From NCBI RefSeq assembly GCF_014698475.1, contig NZ_JACJTB010000043.1, forward strand, positions 1 through 62,150: DNA of 62,150 nt, in the 5' to 3' direction. A program made the translations under genes and the position numbers. How positions within the stretch are numbered: position 1 is the stretch's first letter; each line of letters begins with the position of its first letter. The DNA is from Nostoc spongiaeforme FACHB-130. Lineage in GTDB: Bacteria; Cyanobacteriota; Cyanobacteriia; Cyanobacteriales; Nostocaceae. The notes under the pieces are model-generated. The model searched no databases. It saw only the letters and a list, made by a program, of their open reading frames with translations, and had not been told where the DNA came from. This document shows positions 9,146 to 19,054 of the stretch, piece by piece.

Positions 9146-9187
9146 AGCTCCTCAAGTAAAAAATATCACCGAACGAGACTACAGGCC

Positions 9188-12016
9188 ATGAGTTCGACCG
9201 CCTCCACGAAAATAAAGGACAAAATTGGTAAGAAATCCCTCGATACCGAACAATTAGGTGTTGTCAAAAATCTGACACCGTTTGAGGATATTACTCATTT
9301 AGCTGGGATTGCAAGTATCTCGCTTGCTGGTCGTAGAGATATCGGCGCACTCATCCTCCAGAAAAAAGAAGATATTCAAATTAAGTTCTGCTTCGACGTA
9401 CAGGGAATTCACCCGTCTTTACCAGAAGAACAGATTCTCCCGATTTTTGAAAATATTGAGGGTGGACTCAAAGAACTTCCCGAACGCGAAACCTTAACAA
9501 TTCATCTTGGTTCGTTCACCGATGATTTCCTCCGACAGCAGGAACTAAAAAAGATAGAGGATAAATGCGACCTAGAGCAACTAACTTTATTAGTGCGATC
9601 GGAACGTCTGCGGGCAAGAGAACTCACTAAAGCAGGAACTCGTAAAAATAAGTTTTTACGTTTCTGGTGTACCTATAGTGTCCTGGCTTCTGAAGATAGT
9701 CGCTCAAATGATGCAATTGAAAAAACTATCAAACAATTGCAAAATGCCTGGTTCCAATTTACTGGACAAATTCACGGTGTTCGGCAAGAACGAATCGAAA
9801 CAATTTTACGGGATAGTTTTACCTCTGGGTTTCAACGCTGGGAACAACTTTTGACAAACTCGATGGGGCTAGCAGTACGAGCAGTCACAAGTGAGGAAGT
9901 ATGGTCAATCCTTTGGAGTCAATTTAACCGTAGCGATGCACCCAAAGTTCCCAATCCCCTCATATTAGATGAAGATGGGCTTCGAGAGGTTCAAACTAGC
10001 GATTTCCATATTCGCCACCTGATGCTGGAGAATGAAAAATCTGTCCCGTTTCTCGATCGCAGCTGGGTAAGACTGCAAGACAGGTATATCGGCGTTCTTC
10101 AGTTCAGCGAAAAGCCCCAAGGTTGGGTAGATGAATACGCCCAGCTTCGATACCTCTGGGAGGTAATATCCAAAGAAAAAATCTCCGACACCGAGATTAT
10201 CTGCCAGCTATCTAAAGCCAACCAGGGACTTGCCAAAACTGCTCTGCAACGGATTACCAAACAGTCAATTACCTCTAGCGCGATGTCTTCTGAGAAGGGG
10301 TCAATTGACGTAAAAGCCAATATGAACATTGAGGAGGCAGTTAAGGCACAAGAAACTATCCTCAGAGGCAGTTTACCCATCCATACTGCTGTTGTTTTTT
10401 GTGTCCATCGTCACAGCCGTCAAAAACTTGATGAAGCTTGCCAATACCTTTCTAGCTGCTTCTTACGACCTGCTGTAGTTGATAGAGAAATCGAGTATGC
10501 CTGGAAAACATGGTTACAATGTGTACCTGTTGTTTGGGAAAACCTACTTACAAGACCCTTTAACCGTCGCCTCCCATATTTCTCATCAGAAGTTCCCGGA
10601 CTTATGCCGATAGTCAGAACAGCTACAGGAGATAAATCCGGGTTTGAGCTAATTGCTGAAGAAGGAGGAACCCCAGTACATCTTGACTTGTACAAGCAGC
10701 ACAAAAATCTTGCCATTTTTGGTACTACTCGTGCGGGTAAATCTGTCTTAGTAGCAGGTTTATTAACACCTGCCTTGGCTCAAAATATTCCTGTAATTGC
10801 GCTTGATTATCCTAAACCCGATGGTACTAGTACGTTTACTGACTACACCAAATTTATGGGAGAAGAAGGGGCGTATTTCGATATTAGTAAAGAGTCGAAC
10901 AATCTATTTGAATTACCTGATTTAAGGGGATATGAGCCTGAAGTTATTAAAGAGAGAATGACCGATTTCAAAGAATTCTTGAAATCAACATTAATGATTA
11001 TGGTACTAGGGACAAATCCTGTAGGGGTAAGTCCGACAACAGTATCAAATATTGAAAGTATCATTACAATCACAATTGAAACTTTTTACAACGATGAGGA
11101 TATCAAACTTCGGTACAAGTTAGCATTAGAAAATGGATTGGGAACACCTGAATGGGCAGATATTCCCACACTTAAAGATTTCTATAATTATTGTTCCCCT
11201 GGATTTATCAAACTCGATTCCATCACCAATAATAGTAAAGAAATTCTCGATGCCCTTGACCAAATCAGATTGCGATTAAAGTTTTGGCTAAATTCACGAG
11301 TTGGGCAATCAATCGCCAATCCATCTAGCTTTAGAACTGATGCTCGATTGCTTGTATTTGCACTGCGATCGCTTGGGAGTGAAGCCGATGCCGCAGTCCT
11401 TGCCTTGAGTGCCTATTCCGCAGCCTTACGTAGAGCTTTATCATCTAAAGTATCAATATTTTTCTTAGACGAAGCACCAATTTTATTCAATTTTGAGAGC
11501 ATAGCCGAGCTAATTGGTAGACTCTGCGCTAATGGGGCGAAAGCAGGTATACGTGTAATTTTATCTGCCCAAGAACCAGAAAGTATTTTCCAAAGTAAGT
11601 CTGCTTCCAAGATATTTGCTAATATCACAACCCGTCTGATCGGTCGCATTCAAACATCGGCAGTTGACCCATTTGTGAACAGGTTTAAATATCCTTATGA
11701 AATTATCTCGCGTAATAGTACCGAAGCATTCTTCCCAAAACGCGAAAGTATTTATTCACAGTGGTTACTTGACGATAATGGCAAACTTACTTTCTGTAGA
11801 TATTATCCTGCTTATTGCTTACTTGCAGCAGTAGCAAATAACCCGAATGAGCAAGAATTACGCACTCTATTTCTCAATAAATATGCCGATAATCCAATGC
11901 TGGGTATGGTGAAATTTACAGAAAGTTACATACAAATGCTTTGGGGAGATGAGTTAAGTCAAGAAGCACAACAATTACTGGATAACAATAAAAATCAGCA
12001 ATTAAAGTCAGCATAA
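9188..12016 (+). CDS. virB4: VirB4/TraC-type conjugation ATPase
   Basis: A 942-aa cytoplasmic ATPase that powers pilus biogenesis and substrate transfer. Walker A is FGTTRAGKS near residue 510, followed by IALDYPKPDG. Walker B is IFFLDEAPILF near residue 758, then GIRVILSAQEPES and NITTRLIGRIQ as in the VirB4 C-terminal domain. The long N-terminal region (about 1-480) corresponds to the membrane/VirB3-interacting half. Length fits the family (800-950 aa). This is the firmest secretion-system call in the cluster. Confidence 0.85.
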   Translation: MSSTASTKIKDKIGKKSLDTEQLGVVKNLTPFEDITHLAGIASISLAGRRDIGALILQKKEDIQIKFCFDVQGIHPSLPEEQILPIFENIEGGLKELPERETLTIHLGSFTDDFLRQQELKKIEDKCDLEQLTLLVRSERLRARELTKAGTRKNKFLRFWCTYSVLASEDSRSNDAIEKTIKQLQNAWFQFTGQIHGVRQERIETILRDSFTSGFQRWEQLLTNSMGLAVRAVTSEEVWSILWSQFNRSDAPKVPNPLILDEDGLREVQTSDFHIRHLMLENEKSVPFLDRSWVRLQDRYIGVLQFSEKPQGWVDEYAQLRYLWEVISKEKISDTEIICQLSKANQGLAKTALQRITKQSITSSAMSSEKGSIDVKANMNIEEAVKAQETILRGSLPIHTAVVFCVHRHSRQKLDEACQYLSSCFLRPAVVDREIEYAWKTWLQCVPVVWENLLTRPFNRRLPYFSSEVPGLMPIVRTATGDKSGFELIAEEGGTPVHLDLYKQHKNLAIFGTTRAGKSVLVAGLLTPALAQNIPVIALDYPKPDGTSTFTDYTKFMGEEGAYFDISKESNNLFELPDLRGYEPEVIKERMTDFKEFLKSTLMIMVLGTNPVGVSPTTVSNIESIITITIETFYNDEDIKLRYKLALENGLGTPEWADIPTLKDFYNYCSPGFIKLDSITNNSKEILDALDQIRLRLKFWLNSRVGQSIANPSSFRTDARLLVFALRSLGSEADAAVLALSAYSAALRRALSSKVSIFFLDEAPILFNFESIAELIGRLCANGAKAGIRVILSAQEPESIFQSKSASKIFANITTRLIGRIQTSAVDPFVNRFKYPYEIISRNSTEAFFPKRESIYSQWLLDDNGKLTFCRYYPAYCLLAAVANNPNEQELRTLFLNKYADNPMLGMVKFTESYIQMLWGDELSQEAQQLLDNNKNQQLKSA

Positions 12017-12128
12017 ATTATAGAAGAAAAGCTAAGAGTAATCTGGATTTCTAACAAGAAGAATCAATAACTCATAAACAAGTGGCTTAACTTTAATTGC
12101 CACATTGATTATTTTATCCACCAAAAGT

Positions 12129-12860
12129 ATGAAACCAAAATTCAAGTTTACTAAAAAAGGAGTAATAATCGGGTCAATAATTGGTCTGGTTACTTTACTC
12201 GGTACAGCACCCAGTTATGCCTTTTCAATTGATGACTTCTTCAAGGTTTTAGGGAAATTCAATAACTATTTTGAGGAAACCAAAAAGGAACTCACTTCAG
12301 GAACCAATAAATGGGGTGGGATGAAAGGCGAAGCTAAAACTGCTATTCAGACTGGCAGTATGGATATGCCAGATCCAGTAAACTCAGCCGAAAAGCTCAA
12401 AGAGCAACTCAAGAACAAGGGTAACTGGAATGAAAGCAACACAGTTGAAGCTGCGGTCAGTGCAGCTAACGAACTGGAGAGAGAAACCACCCGCGCTACG
12501 ATCGCCAGCGTATTGGGGGAAGTCGGTCAGGAACGTACCAAAAATGAGATAGAAGCAACTGAACAAACTGTAGCTGAGGCCAAAGAACTCGCAGAATCTG
12601 CACAACCAATGGATGCTTCACAAAACATCCTCAAGGTCATTGCTGCCCAAAACTCGCAAATTGTCTCAATGTTGGGTCAATCTCGCATTGACGGACTGCA
12701 AACACGGCACGATGCCCAGCAAACTAACCTAATGCTATCTCAACTTGCTGAACAAGGGGCAAGCGATCGCCGCCGTCAAAACCTGATGATGGACGGTATC
12801 AGCGCTCAGTATGTCGAAATCAGTGGGTTTAGCAGTCTCAAAACTACCGCAGGTGAATAA
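12129..12860 (+). CDS. VirB5/TrbJ-like exported protein
   Basis: A 243-aa protein with a clear Sec signal peptide (GVIIGSIIGLVTLLGTAPSYA, cleavage before FSID). The mature part is helical and Glu/Gln/Ala rich (residues ~90-220), probably a coiled coil, as in VirB5 and TrbJ, the minor pilus-tip components. Its position after VirB4 and before a polytopic VirB6-like gene is the canonical VirB5 slot. The ATG at 12129 puts the signal peptide at the N-terminus. No conserved motif confirms it, so the call is from topology and gene order. Confidence 0.55.
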   Translation: MKPKFKFTKKGVIIGSIIGLVTLLGTAPSYAFSIDDFFKVLGKFNNYFEETKKELTSGTNKWGGMKGEAKTAIQTGSMDMPDPVNSAEKLKEQLKNKGNWNESNTVEAAVSAANELERETTRATIASVLGEVGQERTKNEIEATEQTVAEAKELAESAQPMDASQNILKVIAAQNSQIVSMLGQSRIDGLQTRHDAQQTNLMLSQLAEQGASDRRRQNLMMDGISAQYVEISGFSSLKTTAGE

Positions 12861-12874
12861 TTCACCTTAATTAG

Positions 12875-12903
12875 TTGGTCATCTCTGCAATTGAGATGAC
12901 CAA
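12875..12903. terminator. Hairpin between VirB5-like and VirB6-like genes
   Basis: Perfect 11-bp arms TTGGTCATCTC (12875-12885) and GAGATGACCAA (12893-12903) around a 7-nt loop, followed by TTCTCC. A stem this strong 15 bp after a stop codon could end or attenuate transcription, or protect the upstream message. Confidence 0.55.
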
Positions 12904-12930
12904 TTCTCCATCAGGTACATAATACAGACC

Positions 12931-14082
12931 ATGTTAGAACATCTTGTAATTGCAACCGACCCATTCTTTGGGCAAGACATTTTAGAAAATGCGTCAGCTG
13001 GAGCGCAATTAGTAGCAGAAGGTTTTAATGAACTTTGGCAGGAAACCCTCAACGGCAATTTGTACGGCTCGATGTGCAAAGTTGGTCAGTTTTTTGCGAT
13101 CGCTACACTCACCCTTTTTATGGTTGAGTTAGGCAAAAACTGGATAAATCAAGAAGATATGAAAGCCCTCTCCAGTTGGATATGGCCCATTCTGGTTATC
13201 GGGCTACTAGCTAATAATGGCACTTTACTCAGAAGTGGAACACTCGCCATCCGGGGATACATTAATACTGTTAATAATGACATCCTAGAATTTACTGCTG
13301 CCGGAGCCAACCTAGAAGTAGCATTCAACCGAGCAGTCGGCAATATTGCCCTCCAGCAGCAAGTAGGGGCAGCAATGGAAAGATGCCGTTCCATCCCTGG
13401 TAACACGCAAGATTCAATCACCTGCTTGCAACAAGCAGAAGCAGAACTTAAAACCTCTGCGCCCGATCTATTTAAAGGAGAAGCCCCCGATAGCGGTAGT
13501 TGGGAATTTAACCCACTTCAGGCTTTATCTGATGCCAAAGACGCGCTCGAAAATCTCTCCCCTGGTCAAATCGCCGAAAAGATTGGTAATACTATCACCA
13601 GTACAATCGGTTCGATGATTACCGGATTTGTCGCAGTCATCCTCCTCGCCCTCAATAACGCTTACCAGTGGGGTATCGAATTCACGATGCTTTTAACTGC
13701 TCTACTTGGCCCGTTGGCAATAGGCGGTTCGCTACTCCCCTTTGGCGCAAAACCTATTTTCGCTTGGCTAACTGGTTATTTCACCGTTGGAATGGCGAAA
13801 CTCTGCTTCAACATGATTATTGGTTTGTGCGGACAACTTATCGCTAATTCCGAACAAAATCAACCGATGATATTTCTACTTTTTGTTGGGTTAGTTTCTC
13901 CTATCCTGGCATCTGCATTAGCCGCAGGTGGTGGAATAGCTGTTTGGACAGGATTAGGTAAAACAGTAGCATTTGGCTCTGAAATTGCAGCAGGAATCGC
14001 TACAGGTGGAGCAAGTACAACTGCTACGGTTGCTGTCAACGCCACCAAATTTGTTAGTTCCAAAATCAAAGTTAAAAAGTAA
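12931..14082 (+). CDS. VirB6/TrbL-like polytopic membrane protein
   Basis: A 383-aa inner-membrane protein with hydrophobic segments near residues 48-62 and 83-100. A large loop follows (about 105-220), then a cluster of helices (MITGFVAVILLALNNAYQWG, FTMLLTALLGPLAIGGSLLP, FLLFVGLVSPILASALAAGG). This pattern of a soluble loop followed by a multi-spanning C-terminal half is that of VirB6/TrbL, the inner-membrane channel component. It lies between VirB5-like and VirB8-like genes as expected. Confidence 0.65.
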   Translation: MLEHLVIATDPFFGQDILENASAGAQLVAEGFNELWQETLNGNLYGSMCKVGQFFAIATLTLFMVELGKNWINQEDMKALSSWIWPILVIGLLANNGTLLRSGTLAIRGYINTVNNDILEFTAAGANLEVAFNRAVGNIALQQQVGAAMERCRSIPGNTQDSITCLQQAEAELKTSAPDLFKGEAPDSGSWEFNPLQALSDAKDALENLSPGQIAEKIGNTITSTIGSMITGFVAVILLALNNAYQWGIEFTMLLTALLGPLAIGGSLLPFGAKPIFAWLTGYFTVGMAKLCFNMIIGLCGQLIANSEQNQPMIFLLFVGLVSPILASALAAGGGIAVWTGLGKTVAFGSEIAAGIATGGASTTATVAVNATKFVSSKIKVKK

Positions 14083-14099
14083 TTAACAAATAAATAAAT

Positions 14100-14876
14100 A
14101 TGCTTAAACCTAAGTCTAAATCTCAACCGGCTCGGCTTCTCAGTTATGGTCAATCTACCTCGACACCTATTGCAATGGCGATCGCCGTAACAGCAGGAGG
14201 AACTATCTTATCTACCCTATTGCAAATCATAAATATTGGCATGAGTGCTAGCACAAATCATCATGTCAAAGGCATGACGATTGTTCAACTCCAAGATGGG
14301 TCTATTTCACCTGGTAAATTTGCCGCTCCTAATGAACGCGAAGCCGAAACTATCAAACGCTTTATCTCAGATAGCATGATTAAAATGTTCGGCTGGAACG
14401 GAATAATCGAAGCAACAGAGAATGGTGAAAATGCCACTAAACCTGATAGGGGAATAGATATTCAAACAACAAAAAATAGTAGAAAAAAAATTCCTACTAG
14501 AGCCTGGGAAGCTGCATTTGCACTATCTGAAAATCAAGATTTCCGAGCAAATTTTCTCAAGAAGTTAGCAGAAATCGTTCCAAGTGGTGTATTTAACGGT
14601 GAAGTTCAAGTTTCACTCGTCACCCGCCATATCTCTGAACCCAGAAAAATCAAGGATGGACAGTGGGAAGTTGATTATATCGCTACGCTCGTCAGCTTTA
14701 ATAGGAACGAAAACCAAGGCAAAGGAATTGCATTTAACAAAACAATTACTGTCGAGGCTGTCGATACTCCCAAATTACCAAATAAGCCAACTGAACTCGA
14801 TAAAAAAATTTATTTAGTACGAGAACCAGGTTTAGAAATTACTCAAATTGTTGATTATAACCTCGGCAAGAAATAA
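14100..14876 (+). CDS. VirB8/TraE-like protein
   Basis: A 258-aa bitopic protein with a short cytoplasmic N-terminus, one membrane segment (MAIAVTAGGTILSTLLQIIN, about residues 22-45) and a periplasmic domain of ~200 residues. The periplasmic part ends with an alternating strand pattern (EVQVSLVTRHI, WEVDYIATLVSF, KTITVEAV) like the NTF2-like domain of VirB8. VirB8 bridges the inner-membrane complex and the core complex. It is 17 bp after VirB6-like and 24 bp before VirB10, in one operon. The similarity is structural rather than by motif. Confidence 0.55.
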   Translation: MLKPKSKSQPARLLSYGQSTSTPIAMAIAVTAGGTILSTLLQIINIGMSASTNHHVKGMTIVQLQDGSISPGKFAAPNEREAETIKRFISDSMIKMFGWNGIIEATENGENATKPDRGIDIQTTKNSRKKIPTRAWEAAFALSENQDFRANFLKKLAEIVPSGVFNGEVQVSLVTRHISEPRKIKDGQWEVDYIATLVSFNRNENQGKGIAFNKTITVEAVDTPKLPNKPTELDKKIYLVREPGLEITQIVDYNLGKK

Positions 14877-14900
14877 AAATCATTAATCAAGCATAGAACT

Positions 14901-16730
14901 ATGTTACAGCTAGAGAATGAGGCTTCCAATAAACATATATCTTCCGTAAATAGTCTTTTACCAATCGATAGGTCAGAAGAAGATGAAGTTGAAAATTCAC
15001 AATTTGAGGTGGTTGAAGAAGATGAAACTGAAGTAGAAGACCCCGCGTTAATCCAAACTAAACACGACTTTGTTACATCTCCCTGGTCAAGGTTAGGAAT
15101 TATTGGTGGTGCATTTGGTGCTGGGTTTCTAGTTATATTTGTTGTCCTCAACGGCATGATGAATGGGAGTGGTAAAAATGCCAAAAAACCAGAATTAACT
15201 ACTACTCCAACTCCCACGGTTGCCGCATCTGAGAAAAAAGAAGGCGATGTTTATGCCAAACTTGCCCTCGCCAAGCAACAGGAAGAACTGGATGCCCTAA
15301 ATGGTAAAGCTAATACGGAAGACAAAGAGGAGAAAAAAGAAGCTACTGAAGAAGAACAAGCCAAAAACCAAGAGAAAACCCGTTCTATTCGACAACGAAG
15401 GGTAGTTGCTCAAGAAACTCCCCCTACTTCCAGAAGACGTGTATACCGGGAAGAAACACCCGAACGTGTTAGACCAACACGTAGAGTAGTGGCTTCACAG
15501 CCAATACCACCTCTGCGTCCTAGCACTCCTCTACCAAAATTTGCCAAACAATTAGTTGCCAGCAACCAGAGTGTCGCCAAAGATCCAATAGCCGAACTCG
15601 AACGCCTGCGTAACCTGGGTTCAGTTGGTCGAGTTGAGTATATGCTAGCCAGTACCACTGTCAGTGAACCTACAAACACAACAGTACCAGAAGTTACAGC
15701 TAAAACTGAAGAAACATTACGCCCAGCAGAACAAAATAGCGATCGCTCCCGTCGTCGTCGTAGCCGACGCAGCGAGAATACCGAAACAGTTACCAATACC
15801 CCTAATCAAGTTGAAGAATTGCGCCCGCGTTGGCAACCTGTAACCACAAATGACAGTACTCCTAAATATAGCAATACTGATGACAAAGAGAACAATCAAG
15901 CCGTGCCAGTTATTTATAGCTTCTCGGTAAAAGAGCCACAAATTAGCTTAGAACTTGACAAAGAAAAGACCGTAGAATCCAGTTTTGCTAGTAATAAAGA
16001 AAACAACTCCACTCAGCAAGTCGAACAAGTTGCAAATAACTACCTGCCAGAAGAAGCGCAGATACTCCAAGAAACACAACCGCAGTATTTAGTTGTCGGT
16101 TCGTTTGCAAGTGCAACCTTGGTAACTCCACTCGTTATGCCCCAAACCAGTAATAACGCTCGTTCCCAAGAACAGACAAATACATTACGGTTTGTCGCCC
16201 GGTTGGACGAGCCGCTTTATAGCAATACTGGCGAAATAGCCATTCCCGCAGGAACACAAGTAACTATCGCTATGATTTCGGTTGATAGCACATCAGGCGT
16301 GCGTGCCGAAGTCACGGCCATCCTCAAAGACGGCACAGAATATCCTCTATCACCTGGAACGATATCAGTTTTGGGAGAGATGGGTTCGCCTCTAATCGCC
16401 AGACCTTACGACGACAAGGGATCTGAAATTGCTAAATATGATGCCACATTAGGGACAATAGCTGGTCTTGCCAAGGTAGGGGAAATTATTAACCAGCCGG
16501 ATGAAGAAGTCACAGAAGATTTGCCTTTAGGTGGGACAAGAACCCGCAGCCGCAATAACAACCGCAACCTGGGAGCTGCTTTCCTTGAAGGTGCTTTTGG
16601 CAAACTTGGCGAAACACTCAGCAAGCGGACAGAACGTGCTACTGACGAAATCAATCGCCGTCCCAATGTTTGGTATGTGCCTAAAGACACCAAAATCACA
16701 ATCAAAGTCGATAGGTCAATCAAGCTGTGA
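14901..16730 (+). CDS. virB10: VirB10/TrbI-type core-complex protein
   Basis: A 609-aa protein with a cytoplasmic acidic N-terminus and a single membrane helix near residues 58-78 (GIIGGAFGAGFLVIFVVLN). A long low-complexity periplasmic linker rich in E, R, T and P follows (about 85-390). The C-terminal beta domain has the TrbI pattern (FVARLDEPLYSNTGEIAIPA, then GTQVTIAMISV, near residues 430-455). VirB10 spans both membranes in the secretion channel. The linker is longer than in proteobacterial homologues. Its stop overlaps the next start (GTGA). Confidence 0.75.
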   Translation: MLQLENEASNKHISSVNSLLPIDRSEEDEVENSQFEVVEEDETEVEDPALIQTKHDFVTSPWSRLGIIGGAFGAGFLVIFVVLNGMMNGSGKNAKKPELTTTPTPTVAASEKKEGDVYAKLALAKQQEELDALNGKANTEDKEEKKEATEEEQAKNQEKTRSIRQRRVVAQETPPTSRRRVYREETPERVRPTRRVVASQPIPPLRPSTPLPKFAKQLVASNQSVAKDPIAELERLRNLGSVGRVEYMLASTTVSEPTNTTVPEVTAKTEETLRPAEQNSDRSRRRRSRRSENTETVTNTPNQVEELRPRWQPVTTNDSTPKYSNTDDKENNQAVPVIYSFSVKEPQISLELDKEKTVESSFASNKENNSTQQVEQVANNYLPEEAQILQETQPQYLVVGSFASATLVTPLVMPQTSNNARSQEQTNTLRFVARLDEPLYSNTGEIAIPAGTQVTIAMISVDSTSGVRAEVTAILKDGTEYPLSPGTISVLGEMGSPLIARPYDDKGSEIAKYDATLGTIAGLAKVGEIINQPDEEVTEDLPLGGTRTRSRNNNRNLGAAFLEGAFGKLGETLSKRTERATDEINRRPNVWYVPKDTKITIKVDRSIKL

Positions 16731-17548
16731 AACTAAGAGATATAGCAGATTTTAGTTTAAGGATGCCTAGGGCGATCGCCTTTAGCGGATGCCTCACCAT
16801 CGCCTCCGTGCTTGCACCAAACCAACTTCTACTGGCAAGTACTATCCGTCAAGTTGCAGCGTCCCAGGTGTCAGGGGAAAATGCTCAATTGCAGACAGTT
16901 AAGGTCTGGCCTGGACATGGGGTATCAATATCGTTCTACAACACCAAAGAAATTATCAAGAAAATCTGGCTGGATGACCCATCTAAGTTTGTTTTTGATG
17001 TAGACGGATGTCTTGAGGGCTTGGGTAAGTGTTCTGGAAGCAGCACGGGTGCAGGACTAATTCACATTCGCCGCATCGAGACAGTCAAAATTCCCGGTTT
17101 ACCGCCAGCTCCTTACGGGGCGCACATGACGGTGATTACCGAATCTGGCTCAACAAGGAAAAGCTATCACTTCCGGATTGTAGCGGGCAGTGGCACACCA
17201 GAGTACAGCCAAATTGAAATTATTGGTGATACTCCCAGCAAACCTGAAGAAGTAAAACCAAAGGTCAGTTACACCGCATTATCTGATAGCAGACATATCG
17301 CCAAAGGAATGCAAGTTGCCCTCAAAAACCAGTGGGTTACTACAGACAGCAAGCTCTGGAAGCGTCTGAACCAACTTGTTGAGTTGCGATCGCAAGGAGA
17401 GGAACTTGTCGTTGCCGCCAGCACCGCCGGAGTATCAATGCAATTGGTTGAAAAACTCATGCTACTGGGTGGAAAGCGCTTATTAGAACCACCACAGCGC
17501 AATAACCCTCTGACAACAACAAATCTAGGTAAATCAAGTTTTAAATAA
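16727..17548 (+). CDS. VirB9/TraK-like exported core-complex protein
   Basis: A 273-aa protein with a signal peptide (AFSGCLTIASVLAPNQLLLA) and a beta-rich middle (VKVWPGHGVSISFYNTKE, KIWLDDPSKFVFDVDG, YHFRIVAGSG). The middle is reminiscent of the N-terminal beta domain of VirB9/TraK, including the alternating strands and the LIHIRRIETV segment. A helical C-terminal part follows (~195-255). It starts with GTG overlapping the VirB10 stop, so translation is coupled. Assignment as the VirB9 partner of VirB10 rests on export, fold pattern and coupling; order VirB10-VirB9 is inverted relative to Agrobacterium. Confidence 0.5.
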   Translation: MKLRDIADFSLRMPRAIAFSGCLTIASVLAPNQLLLASTIRQVAASQVSGENAQLQTVKVWPGHGVSISFYNTKEIIKKIWLDDPSKFVFDVDGCLEGLGKCSGSSTGAGLIHIRRIETVKIPGLPPAPYGAHMTVITESGSTRKSYHFRIVAGSGTPEYSQIEIIGDTPSKPEEVKPKVSYTALSDSRHIAKGMQVALKNQWVTTDSKLWKRLNQLVELRSQGEELVVAASTAGVSMQLVEKLMLLGGKRLLEPPQRNNPLTTTNLGKSSFK

Positions 17549-17554
17549 ATAGTG

Positions 17555-18967
17555 ATGTATACCGAAAATCTGGCCGCTAACAACCAAATTTTAGATACTA
17601 CACCAGAGGTCACTGCGATCGTACCAGTGAGAGCTGCAAGCCAGGAAACTACTCACAACAAAACCAACCGAGGGCTTGAGTATCGGATGGAAAAATTTAA
17701 TAAATTACGCTACCTAATGGTTGCAGGACTTATTGCAGGGCTTGCCCTACACGGATTAATCCGATATGGAGGTAGCTATAATATCGGCAGTCTCTTATTC
17801 GGCGGAAAAGCGGTAGCTCAAACAGTTTCATCGAAGTATTCAAATTTGAACACTTCGACAGATAAGACAAAACAAACCAAACAACCACAGCCCGTTGCAA
17901 CTAAATACGTCAATGGCGCACCTACTCCCGATTGGAGCAGTATCACATTCAGAAATATGAAGTTTGGCGGTGCTGGCAGCGTCGAATTCCCTAATATCAA
18001 AAACCCTGGTATGAAGGAAACACGCACCTGGAGTGCTGGGCAAAGCCTTGCCGAAGTCATGGAACTGGGTGATTTTGAAGCAACTGAGTTCAATATTGAA
18101 AATTTCACACTTGAAGATATCGCCGAAATCACGGGCATTCAACTTAAAAATCTCAAACTGTCAGATTTTGAAACACTCGATTGGCAAACACTTGAAGACC
18201 TCGCCGAAGCAATTCCTAATTTAGAAAATTCAGAAGTCGGAGCCATCCCACCAATTCAAGAATTAGTAACCAAAGTTACAGGCAGCAACGCAAGCTACCA
18301 AACTGTTGGTGAAGTACTGGACAATTATCCCCAACTGGGAGAAGTGGAACTTGGTGAGTATGTCAAACTTGATAAATATAAACTCACCAGTATCCCTGGT
18401 ATTGAGGATGCACAGCTAAAAGGCTTTACTAACTGGCAAAACACAACAATTGGTAAGGTTCCGGGATTAGCTGATGTACCGTTCGATCGGTTCCCCAGTG
18501 TTCCCATCCCCGATGTTAGCTTTATCGGCAAAGTAGACTTACCCCTCGGTTCCCTTGAAAGCGGACGCTGGAAGTCAATAAGTGGTAGTTACCAAGCTGG
18601 GTTTAATGTCCCGTGCGAGAAAACGTGTGGTCACATCGAAGTTTCGGGTAGCGATATTGTGACTGGCGCACAATGGATGTCCGGTAAAGACCAAAAAGTT
18701 AAAGGCGGATTTGGCATCTTGGGCAGCCTCAACGGTGGAAAAGAACCTACAGGTCGTCACCCCTTTGGGAAATCATTTAAACAAGTCATCTGGGATATTA
18801 ACGAAGCGGACGGCAGTATCACCACCGCGATGTTCTTCCGTATCTGCAAGCGGGGATGGGTTGACTTAGGCTGCTCGCCCTACTTCATTGGCCCAGTTCC
18901 CTTCTTCACCTACCGCGAGATAGACCCAATTATCCTTGGTACACCCCTCACCGTACCAAAGAAGTAA
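17555..18967 (+). CDS. Unknown exported/anchored protein of the secretion locus
   Basis: A 470-aa protein with an internal hydrophobic segment (RYLMVAGLIAGLALHGLIRY, about residues 50-70) and a possible cleavage site (KAVAQTV). An acidic helical middle follows with a weak repeating pattern of short units (xGDFEATEFNIENFTLEDIA, LSDFETLDWQTLEDLAEA). The C-terminal domain contains five cysteines, including PCEKTCGH and GWVDLGCS, that could form disulfides in the periplasm. I do not recognise the family. Its position between core-complex genes and VirD4 suggests a lineage-specific secretion component. ATG at 17555 is used; a GTG immediately upstream (17552) is equally possible. Confidence 0.6.
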   Translation: MYTENLAANNQILDTTPEVTAIVPVRAASQETTHNKTNRGLEYRMEKFNKLRYLMVAGLIAGLALHGLIRYGGSYNIGSLLFGGKAVAQTVSSKYSNLNTSTDKTKQTKQPQPVATKYVNGAPTPDWSSITFRNMKFGGAGSVEFPNIKNPGMKETRTWSAGQSLAEVMELGDFEATEFNIENFTLEDIAEITGIQLKNLKLSDFETLDWQTLEDLAEAIPNLENSEVGAIPPIQELVTKVTGSNASYQTVGEVLDNYPQLGEVELGEYVKLDKYKLTSIPGIEDAQLKGFTNWQNTTIGKVPGLADVPFDRFPSVPIPDVSFIGKVDLPLGSLESGRWKSISGSYQAGFNVPCEKTCGHIEVSGSDIVTGAQWMSGKDQKVKGGFGILGSLNGGKEPTGRHPFGKSFKQVIWDINEADGSITTAMFFRICKRGWVDLGCSPYFIGPVPFFTYREIDPIILGTPLTVPKK

Positions 18968-19016
18968 AAAGTAAAAAGGCAAAAGAGAATAAATTCTTCT
19001 CTTTCTTTTAACTTTT
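18967..19016. terminator. Imperfect long hairpin before the coupling-protein gene
   Basis: AAAAGTAAAAAGGCAAAAGA-type left arm pairs imperfectly with TTCTCTTTCTTTTAACTTTT on the right across a short loop near 18990. This gives a roughly 20-bp A/T-rich stem directly after the preceding stop codon. It is probably a terminator or processing signal that separates the core-complex operon from virD4. Confidence 0.4.
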
Positions 19017-19054
19017 GATTTGGAGAAGACACTCTACACAAATAACGGAGAAAT

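Noticed and set aside
15410-15796. Open frame on the - strand within the VirB10 linker
   Set aside because: It arises from low-complexity Arg/Glu/Thr codons of the VirB10 linker read backwards.
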